Assembly: GCF_002575655.3 (NCBI RefSeq)
Contig: NC_053037.3
Coordinates: 322,985,294-323,049,293 of the forward strand
Origin: Aegilops tauschii subsp. strangulata
Taxonomy: Eukaryota; Streptophyta; Magnoliopsida; Poales; Poaceae
Direction: 5' to 3'
Length of the DNA stretch: 64,000 nucleotides
Shown: one piece after another, positions 55,690 to 64,000 of the stretch
How the letters are laid out: each line of letters starts with the position of its first letter
How positions within the stretch are numbered: position 1 is the stretch's first letter
Notes under the pieces: generated by a model
Databases searched by the model: none
Told to the model about the DNA's origin: nothing
What the model saw: the letters and a program-made list of their open reading frames with translations, nothing else
Position numbers and translations under genes: made by a program

Positions 55690-55770
55690 CTCCCTTTTGT
55701 ATTAAAATATAAGGCTTTTTCTTGATATTGTCATAGTTAGAAAAGGTCTTATATTAAATTACAGAGGTAG
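55690..55770. mobile_element. Stowaway-like MITE, degenerate (81 bp)
   Basis: CTCCCTTTTGTATTAAAATA at the left, AAATTACAGAGGTAG at the right, TA on both sides. The hairpin arms pair imperfectly, so it is old. Confidence 0.6.
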
Positions 55771-55772
55771 TA

Positions 55773-56776
55773 TTTTTTTAGGAGAGAAGTGATTGAAACG
55801 AGAGGGGTAAGCGTATGTCCTAAAAAATAAACGGCGGCATGTATTTAAGAATGAAAGAGCCACTAATCCATTTTTTACCCTTCTTTTTTCGAGCCGTCTA
55901 TTTTGTCACATTTGAAAGTTCACCCCTGAAACGTAACTAAGAATCCGATCAGTTTTTTATTTTAGTTGTAAGTATGTCCTTGGCAAGCAACGGAGGGCGC
56001 GGGGGTGAGCTTTTTATCCCAGATGCAATTCCACCCACGATACACAACCAGGAGCCGACTCATTTTTGTCCCAATTACAACTTCACCCTCAACACGCAAC
56101 TGGGTCCAACCTATTTTTGTCTCAGTTTCAAGTCCACTCACGACACACAATTGCATTCCCGTAATGAGACTGTAACTAGGGGCGAAAGGAGGGTTGTCCG
56201 CCAGTTTCATGTCCAAAACTAAAAAAATCATGTTTTTTTTGCATTTCCATCTTTTTTATAAAAGTAATGAACATTTTGTTAAAATTATGTTTTTTTATAA
56301 TTCATGTTTTACTTTTTATAAAAAATCATGAACTTTTTCCACATTTGTTTTTTGAATTTGTGAGCATTTTCCAAAGTTGCTAATACCTTTATAATTCGCG
56401 TACTTTTAAAAATTTATGTACTTTTTTTTTAATTTCATAAAAAACAAAAAACATACAAACAATTTTTTATTTCACCAATATTTTTTTGCAAACAATTTTA
56501 AATAGATGAGCAAGGACAATCGACTTGTTTAATCAGAATAAGAAAAACAAACAAATGCACGAGGGGAATGGCCTTGTTCTAGGACGAGGTGACGTTGATG
56601 TCGTACTTAGATGTTGCATATTTCAACAGATGTGACATGGTTATATTACATCTAGACGAGGCCTAGACACACCCATGAAAGTAATAATAGTTGTTAAGAT
56701 CTTGTAGGGCTTAACAACCACCAAAGCTCTTTTTTTTTTCCTTTTTTGAGAAGAGACATCCAAAGGGTGTCTCATA
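55773..56776. other. No gene; AT-rich with CATGTTTT/CATGAACTTTTT phrases
   Basis: From about 56220 to 56520 the DNA is very AT-rich with phrases such as AAAATCATGAACTTTTTC, similar in style to the interior of the Mutator-like element at 57359. It may be a remnant of a related element. No coding frame. Confidence 0.35.
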
Positions 56777-56855
56777 CTCCCTATCTTATAATGTAAGACG
56801 TTTTTTTACTTTGGTGTAAAGTCAAAAAAGGTCACACATTATGGGACGGAGGGAG
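56777..56855. mobile_element. Stowaway-like MITE, degenerate (79 bp)
   Basis: CTCCCTATCTTATAATGTAA at the left and CATTATGGGACGGAGGGAG at the right form a hairpin of the same type as at 7257. TA precedes it, but the right flank is CC, so one duplication is lost. Confidence 0.65.
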
Positions 56856-57350
56856 CCGTTTCCTGATATAAGATGTTGTATTGTATTTATGTATTGGCTG
56901 GACAAGATTTGATCCCATGATCCTACCACCAGCATCATTTAATATTTTATTATCTTCACGTGTAATAAGATGCCAGTCAAACGAGGGTGCATCTTGCATT
57001 ATTGAATTTGAGCACACAAAAGGTTCAGCGAGTGCGACACTCTGAACGTTGTTGATGACTGATTACGCATGAATTATGAGATATTTTAATTAATATAATG
57101 TTAAATTATATTGTCTTCTTACTCAATTAATTGGACTTTCGGTCGAACTAACTAGTACGTACATAGTAACGATGGATAAGTTGCAGCGGCCACTTTGGTT
57201 TCGCTGCCAGAGTGCGGCGGCGGCTGCAGGAGGTCCTCAGGCCCGGATTTCACGTGCATCATCGGGATGGCTTGTTTTAGCTTTGCTTATGTGTCTCTGA
57301 TTGAAGGGGTAGATATGAGTGGAACCATCCAGATTTTGTGAATGAGATGG
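56856..57350. other. No gene seen
   Basis: AT-rich DNA without interpretable structure. Confidence 0.3.
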
Positions 57351-57358
57351 TTTAATTT

Positions 57359-58689
57359 AAGTGAAGTGCGTTGTATGTCCTTGAACTATTTTAGGGGTGT
57401 CATGAGGTTCTCAAATTATGAAAATCAGCATTCAAGTCTTCGAAATGCAGTGTGTCTTTTACGTCCAAAATCTGTCTGCTCCCGCCTGATCGGCTAGCTG
57501 GCGCCGTTGACCCGTGACAGTCGGACAAGGGGGCCCGCAAGGTAACGGCCGATAACGGAAATATGCAAATAAATTCAAAGTCGTGATTTTTTTTTTCAAA
57601 TCCACAATCTCTTTTAAAATTCATGAACTCAAAAACTCCTGTAGCGCGCTATTATACCATTCAAGAAAAATCGGTAGCTTTTGAGTATTTTTTTGTCAGC
57701 CAATTTTTCACGAACACTAAAAAAATTAAATATGAAAAGGTTTGCACAAATTTAATGAATGTTCATGAATTTTTAAAAATGTTAGCGACTTTTATTTTTT
57801 TAGTAAATTTAAAAATGTTCAAAAATTTGAATTTTTTTTACGAATTTGAAAATATGTATATACATTTACCAAATGGTCATTAATTTAAATGTTCATGGTT
57901 TAAGAAAATGATCACAAACATGGAGAAAATTTTCATGACATTAATAAAAATTATAAAAAAATTTTTAAAGTCGTGAAAGTATATGAATGTTTGCGAACAT
58001 TTTTCCATATTTGCGAATAACACTAACATTTTTTAAAGTCGTCAACATATTGTAGATATTCATGATTTTTTAAAGTCCTGAAAGTATATATGATGTTCGA
58101 GATTTTTTTTAATATTCCCGAAAGACGCGGATTTATTTAAAAAGTCATGAACATTTTTTCCATATTTGCAAACACATTTTTACAGTCATGAAAGTATAAG
58201 AATGTTCGTGAATTTTTTTTCTATATTTGCGAACGATGTGAACTTTTTTTTAAAGTCATGAACATATTTTCCATATTTGCAAACATTATTTTAAAAGTCG
58301 TGAAAGTATATGAATGTTCGCGAAGATTTTTTCCATATTCGTGAATGACGTGAACATCTTTTCCATATTCGCGAACATTTTTTTAAAGTCATGAAAGTAT
58401 ATGTATTAGAACATTTTTATCATATTCGCGAACGACACAAACAATTTTTTAAAGTTCATGAATTTGAATTTATTTGCATATTTTTGTGACCGCCATTACC
58501 TTGCTGGTCCCCTGGTCCGCCGTGTCACATGTTGACGGCGCCAGCTGGCCGATTAGGAGGGGTGAGACAATTTTTGGGCCTGGATGATACACTTACTACA
58601 CTTTGAGGACCTGAATGACGATTTTCATAGTTTGAGCACCTACATAACACCCCTGAAATAGTTTAAGGATCTACAATGCACTTCACTCA
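57359..58689. mobile_element. Long-TIR Mutator-like non-autonomous element (1.3 kb)
   Basis: Inverted repeats of about 200 bases: left AAGTGAAGTGCGTTGTATGT (57359) through AGCTGGCGCCGTTGACC to ATATGCAAATAAATTCAAA; right mirror 58465-58689. The flanking TTTAATTT copies (57351-57358 and 58690-58697) fit an 8-bp duplication. The interior (57580-58465) is AT-rich with many AAAGTC(A/G)TGAA and TTTTCCATATT(T/C)GCGAAC units. There is no transposase. Long TIRs plus 8-9 bp duplications point to Mutator. The assignment depends on the exact boundary, which is uncertain by one or two bases. Confidence 0.7.
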
Positions 58690-58697
58690 TTTAATTT

Positions 58698-59450
58698 GGA
58701 TGTTTGGTTAAGATGAGTGGGATGAACCCATTTTTTTTAGTTGAAGGAATAAAGGTGGTTTGGATGTGGTCCTCGCATAAAATAATCAAAGACATAGAGA
58801 GATTATCATGTATAAAATAATCATGTGAATAACCAAAAAGGGATTGAACCGCACGGTTAAACCAACTTACTGGGGTGGGATGGTTCAATGGATGGAACCA
58901 TTCAGGTGCTTTCTAACCAAACAACTCCTTTTTTGGCACGGTCCCAACCTATCATGGATGACCCATTCAACCAAAGGCATACTCTGGTTGGGGTGATGAA
59001 GCAGCGGTGTTGTCGATGTGTAGGATAATGTCCTTTTCGTCCTATCCTAGTTTCGTTAGTGCGCTTAGTGCCGATGGTGTGTGTGGAGGTGTGTCTTCGA
59101 CTAATCCTACTAGATCTGGTTGATTTTGGTCTTCGGTGGATCTATCTGAATTCGGACGACCCTCATGGTCATTGGAGTATTTGCGGGCCCTTTCCGGCAT
59201 TTTCTTTTGCATGGTCGTCGGCGTCTTGTGGTCTACACCAACAACTTCCAGGGCACTGCTTTTATAAGCTCTTGTGTTTAAACAAGTTTGCTCTGCCAAG
59301 ACAGAGACTTGGAGATGGCAACGAGCTTTGTTCACAGCGCGTCGCCGATGGATGAAAGAGGAGAAGGCTTCAACACCCCAAGGATTTGAATGTATTTTTT
59401 TCTATAGGAATGTATTTGTAAGGAGATGTAATACTTAATATATGTTCTTA
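58698..59450. other. No gene; possible retroelement 3' end
   Basis: From about 59040 to 59440 the plus strand has GGTCTTCGGTGGATCTATCT and ends in T-rich DNA with GAATGTATTTGTAAGG, resembling a non-LTR 3' untranslated region that precedes the next LINE piece. The evidence is weak. Confidence 0.3.
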
Positions 59451-59684
59451 GTCGGGATTTTAATATCCTTAGGTACCAGGAAGAAAAAAATAATGACCGC
59501 TTCGACACTCATTGGCCTTTCCTATTCAATGCCGTTATTGATAGTTTGGACCTTCGGGAGGCTTGTATGTCAGGGCGGCAGTTCACTTGAGCTAATAACC
59601 ATTCTGTGCCAACGTACGAGAAGCTCGATAGGGTACTCATGGATACCGAATGGGAGCTAAAATTTCCTATGGTAACCGTACGAG
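59451..59684 (+). pseudogene. LINE ORF2 endonuclease fragment
   Basis: The frame reads DFNILRYQEEKNNDRFDTHW, then FLFNAVIDSLDLREACMSGR, QFT-stop-ANNHSVPTYEKLDR and VLMDTEWELKFPMVTVR. GDFN, the (S/T)GRQFTW block and the LDR..(V/L) block are the later motifs of the apurinic endonuclease-like domain of plant L1 LINEs. One TGG has become TGA. The 5' side begins abruptly at GDFN, as in 5' truncation or rearrangement; the 3' side is cut by the Copia LTR at 59685. The domain nicks target DNA to prime reverse transcription. This fragment cannot act. Confidence 0.8.
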
Positions 59685-61404
59685 TGTTGGGGATCGTTGC
59701 AGAAATTAAAAAAAATCTACGCATCACCAAGATCAATCTATGGAGAGACTAGCAATGAGAGAGAGGGGAGTGCATCTTCATACCCTTGACGATCGCGATG
59801 CGGAAGCGTTACAAGAACGCGGATGAAGGAGTCGTACTCGCAACGATTCAGATCGTGGTTGATTCCGATCTAAGCGCCCAACAACGGCGCCTCCGCGTTC
59901 AACACATGTACAGCCCGGGGGCGTCTCCTCCTTCTTGATCCAGCAAGGGGGAAGGAGAAGTTGGGGAAGAGCTCCGGCAGCACGACGGCATGGTGGTGGA
60001 GCTTGCAGTTCTCCGGCAGGGCTTCGCCAAGCTCAACGGAGGAGGAGGGGGTGTTGGAGAGAGGGAGGGCTGCGCCTTGGGAAGGGTGCTACTGCCCTCC
60101 CTCCACCCCTCTATTTATAGGGCGAAGGGGGGAGGGGGCCGGCCCCATCCAGATGGATCTAGAGGGGGGGCGGCGACCAAGGGGGAGGGGGCTTGCCCCC
60201 CAAGCCAAGGGGGGCGCCCCCTTTAGGGTTCCCCCCAACCCTAGGCGCATGGGCCCTAGGGGGATGACGCCCAGCCCACTTAGGGGCTGGTTCCCTTCCA
60301 CATACAGCCCATAGGGCCCTCCGGGGCAGGTGGACCCTCCCGGTGGACCCCCGGAATCCCTTCGGTGGTCCCGGTACAATATCGATAAACTCCCGAACAC
60401 TTCCGGTGACCGTATGATGACTTTCCATATATAAATCTTCACCTCCGGACCATTCCGGAACTCCTCGTGATGTCCGGGATCTCATCCGGGACTCCGAACA
60501 ACATTCGGGAACTACATACTATTTCCCATAACAACTCTAGTGTCACCGAACCTTAAGTGTGTAGACCCTACGGGTTCGGGAATCATGCAGACATGACTGA
60601 GACATCTCTCCGGCCAATAACCAACAACGGGATCTGGATACCCATGTTGGCTCCCACATGTTCCACGATGATCTCATCGGAAGAACCACGATGTCGGGGA
60701 TTCAATCAATCCCATACACAATTCCCTTTGTCTACCGGTATGATACTTGCCCGAGATTCGATTGTCGGTATCCCTATACCTTGTTCAATCTCGTTACCGG
60801 CAAGTCTCTTTACTCGTTCCGTAACACATCATCCCGTGATCAACTCCTTGGTCACATTGAGCTCATTATGATGATGTCTTACTGAGTGGGCCCAGAGATA
60901 CCTCTCCGTCACACGGAGTGACAAATCCCAGTCTCGGTTCGTGCCAACTCAACAGACACTTTCGGAGATACCCGTAGTGTGCCTTTATAGCCACCCAGTT
61001 ACGTTGTGACGTTTGGCACACCCAAAGCATTCCTACGGTATCCGGGAGTTGCACAATCTCATGGTTTAAGGAAATGATACTTGAAATTAGAAAAGCTTTA
61101 GCAGACAAACTACACGATCTTGTGCTATGCTTAGGATTGGGTCTTGTCCATCACATCATTCTCCTAATGATATGATCCCGTTATCAACGACATCCAATGT
61201 CCATGGTCAGGAAACCGTAACCATCTATTGATGAACGAGCTAGTCAACTAGAGGCTCACTAGGGACATGTTGTGGTCTATGTATTCACACATGTATTACG
61301 ATTTCCGGATAACACAATTATAGCATGAACAATAGACAATTATCATGAACAAGGAAATATAATAATAACCATTTTATTATTGCCTCTAGGGCATATTTCC
61401 AATA
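59685..61404 (-). repeat. 3' LTR of the right-edge Copia element (1,720 bp)
   Basis: On plus it starts TGTTGGGGATCGTTGC (59685) and ends GGGCATATTTCCAATA (61404). The minus-strand start is thus TATTGG where relatives have TGTTGG. A TATA box on the minus strand lies within CTATAAATAGAGG (about 60108-60120). Confidence 0.85.
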
Positions 61405-61436
61405 GTCTCCCACTTATACTAGAGTCAATAATCTAG

Positions 61437-64000
61437 TTACATTGTGATAAATCGAACACCCATAGAGTTCTGGTGTTGATCATGTTTTGCTCGTGGAAGA
61501 GGTTTAGTCAACGGATCTGCAACATTCAGGTCCGTATGCACTTTACAAATATCTATGTCTCCACCTTGAACATTTTCACGAATGAAGTTGAAGTGACGCT
61601 TGATATGCCTGGTCTTCTTGTGAAACCTGGGCTCCTTGGCCAGGGCAATAGTTCTAGTGTTGTCACAGAAGAGAGCCATCGGGCCCGACGCATTGGGAAT
61701 AACTCCTAGGTCGGTAATGAAGTCCTTCATCCAGATTGCTTCATGTGCTGCCTCTGAGGCTGCCATGTACTCCGCTTCACATGTATATCCCGCCACGACG
61801 CTTTTCTTGCAACTGCACCAGCTGACTGCCCCACCATTCAAAATATACATGTATCTGGTTTGTGACTTGGAGTCATCCAGATCTGTGTCGAAGCTAGCAT
61901 CGACGTAACCCTTTACGACGAGCTCTTCGTCACCTCCATAAACGAGAAACATATCCTTAATACTTTTCAGGTACTTCAGGATATTCTTGACCGCTGTCCA
62001 GTGTTCCATGCCGGGATTACTTTGTTACCTTCCTACCAAACTTACGACAAGGTTTACATCAGGTCTGGTACACAGCATGGCATACATAATAGACCCTATG
62101 GCCGAGGCATAGGGGATGCCACTCATCTTTTCTCTATCTTCTGCCGTGGTCGGGCATTGAGCCGTGCTCAATCTCACACCTTGCAATACAGGCAAGAACC
62201 CCTTCTTGGACTGATCCATATTGAACTTTTTCAATATCTTGTCAAGGTATGTGCTTTGTGAAAGACCAATGAGGCGTCTCGATCTATCTCTATAGATCTT
62301 GATGCCTAATATATAAGCAGCTTCTCCAAGGTCCTTCATTGAAAAACACTTATTCAAGTAGGCCTTTATGCTTTCCAAGAGTTCTATATCATTTCCCATC
62401 AATAGTATGTCATCCACATATAATATGAGAAATGCTACAGAGCTCCCACTCACTTTCTTGTAAACACAGACTTCTCCATAAATCTGCGTAAACCCAAACG
62501 CTTTGATCATCTCATCAAAACGAATGTTCCAACTCCGAGATGCTTGCACCAGCCCATAGATTGAGCGTTGGAGCTTGCATACCTTGTCAGCATTCTTAGG
62601 ATCGATAAAACCTTCCGGCTGCACCATATACAATTCTTCCTTAAGGAAACCATTAAGGAATGCCGTTTTGACGTCCATTTGCCGTATCTCATAATCATAG
62701 AATGCGGGAATTGCTAACATGATTTGGACGGATTTCAGCTTCGCTACGGGTGAGAAGGTTTCATCGTAGTCAACCCCTTGAACTTGTCGATAACCCTTAG
62801 CGACAAGCCGAGCTTTATAGATGGTCACATTGCCATCCGCGTCCGTCTTCTTCTTAAAGATCCATTTATTTTCTATGGCTCGCCGATCATCGGGCAAGTC
62901 TGTCAAAGTCCATACTTTGTTTTCATACATGGATCCTATCTCGGATTTCATGGCTTCAAGCCATTTGTTGGAATCTGGGCCCGCCATCGCTTCTTCATAG
63001 TTCGAAGGTTCATCATTGTCTAACAAAATGATTTCCAGGACAGGGTTGCCGTACCACTCTGGTGTGGAACGTGTCCTTGTGGACCTACGAAGTTCAGTAG
63101 CAACTTGATCCGAAGTTTCTTGATCATCATCATTAACTTCCTCTCTAGTCGGTGCAGGCACCACAGAAACATTTTCTTGAGCTGCGCTACTTTCCGGTTC
63201 AAGAGGCAATACTTCATCAAGTTCTACTTTCCTCCCACTTACTTCTTTCGAGAGAAACTCTTTCTCTAGAAAGGATCCATTCTTGGCAACAAAGATCTTG
63301 CCTTCGGATCTTAGGTAGAAGGTATACCCAATAGTTTCCTTACGGTATCCTATGAAGACGCATTTTTCCGACTTGGGTTCGAGCTTTTCAGGTTGAAGTT
63401 TCTTGACATAAGCATCGCATCCCCAAACATTCAGAAACGACAGCTTAGGTTTCTTCCCAAACCATAATTCATACGGTGTCGTCTCAACGGAGCCCTATTT
63501 AAAGTGAATGTGGCAGTCTCTAAAGCATAACCCCAAAATGACAGCGGTAGATCGGTAAGAGACATCATAGATCGCACCATATCTAATAGAGTGCGATTAC
63601 GACGTTCGGACACACCATTACGCTGAGGTGTTCCAGGCGGCGTGAGTTGTGAAACAATTCCACATTTTCTTAAGTGCATGCCAAATTCGTGACTCAAATA
63701 TTCCCCTCCACGATCTGATCGTAAGAACTTTATTTTCCTGTCACGTTGATTCTCAACCTCACTCTGAAATTCCTTGAACTTTTCAAAGGTCTCAGACTTG
63801 TGTTTCATTAAGTATACATACCCATATCTACTTAAGTCATCAGTGAGGGTGAGAACATAACGATAACCACCGCGAGCCTCAGCGCTCATTGGACCGCACA
63901 CATCAGTATGTATGATTTCCAATAAGTTGGTTGCTCGCTCCATTGTTCCGGAGAACGGAGTCTTGGACATTTTGCCCATGAGGCATGGTTCGCACGTGTC
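61437..64000 (-). pseudogene. Copia pol (integrase, RT, RNase H), lightly damaged
   Basis: Integrase from the edge to 63431: HTDVCGPM, LRSDRGGEY and NGVSERRNRTLL keep the three acidic residues. A deletion of about 13 bases near 63490 shifts the frame after TLNRAP. The RT frame continues below it to 62025 with ENKWIFKKKTDADGNVTIYK, QMDVKTAFLNG and the intact catalytic YVDD (about 62410-62421). A TAA at 62027-62025 replaces a Tyr codon; the same frame goes on through RNase H (HWTAVKNILKYL, YVDASFDTD, EAEYMAASEA, ADPLTKPLP) to a stop at 61437. RT copies the RNA, RNase H removes it and integrase inserts the product. Only two lesions are seen in the visible part. Confidence 0.9.

Larger units (their letters stand above)
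59685..64000 (-). mobile_element. BARE/WIS/Angela-type Copia element, runs off the window
   Basis: Minus-strand order from the right edge: integrase, RT, RNase H, purine tract (GTATAAGTGGGAGAC, 61419-61405) and the 3' LTR (61404-59685). The gag and 5' LTR lie beyond 64000. The bases before the LTR on the LINE side are ACGAG (59680-59684); the partner duplication is outside. It belongs to a different subfamily from the two elements above, judging by its LTR (TTGGGGATCGTTGCAG end). Confidence 0.9.

Overview
The window is nuclear DNA of a grass of the wheat tribe (Triticeae: wheat, Aegilops, barley or a close relative). The evidence is several LTR retrotransposon copies of the Angela/BARE/WIS Copia type and of Triticeae Gypsy types, Stowaway, Tourist/Harbinger and CACTA DNA elements, GC-rich non-LTR retroelements, and very few genes with GT-AG introns. 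Species and subgenome cannot be told from the sequence alone.

Layout. 0-15 kb is low-copy-looking DNA with small repeats, an unrecognised broken ORF (2.65-3.0 kb), a frameshifted DEDDy 3'-5' exonuclease-like gene (6.04-6.76 kb, minus), a possible transcription unit (10.5-11.9 kb), an unrecognised two-exon gene (12.46-13.56 kb, minus) and a decayed Glu/Arg-rich gene (14.6-15.2 kb). About 15.4-19.5 kb is one end of a CACTA transposon full of internal tandem repeats. It abuts a truncated minus-strand Angela-like Copia element (19.5-24.9 kb), which itself sits inside the gag of a minus-strand Gypsy element (24.9-27.2 kb). A second Gypsy-type LTR (27.2-28.5 kb) and the 3' end of a plus-strand Gypsy element (28.5-30.7 kb) follow. 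30.7-38.5 kb holds non-LTR retroelement pieces and a Tourist-like MITE.

The best gene is at 38.92-41.52 kb, minus strand. It is a complete nine-exon ABIL gene (ABL-interactor-like subunit of the SCAR/WAVE actin regulator), predicted at 302 residues, with all eight introns GT-AG and in phase and a Stowaway-type MITE in the last intron. It is the only clearly intact cellular gene in the window.

Beyond it, 42.0-52.9 kb is a large interrupted palindrome. Its roughly 0.5 kb arms each carry a piece of a heavy-metal-associated (HMA) domain gene, and one arm is split by a complete 8.4 kb Angela-like element with a perfect 5-bp target duplication. That element has almost identical LTRs but a badly decayed gag-pol, so it was probably moved by proteins made elsewhere. 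A PIF/Harbinger element with a broken transposase (52.97-55.02 kb, TTA duplications), two small hairpin MITEs, a long-TIR Mutator-like element (57.36-58.69 kb) and a LINE endonuclease fragment (59.45-59.68 kb) follow. The LINE fragment is interrupted by a third, better preserved Copia element (59.685 kb to the window edge, minus).

No operons, CRISPR arrays, rRNA or tRNA genes were recognised. Coordinates, junctions and identity counts come from reading by eye. Family names of transposable elements rest on recalled terminal motifs and were not checked against a database.
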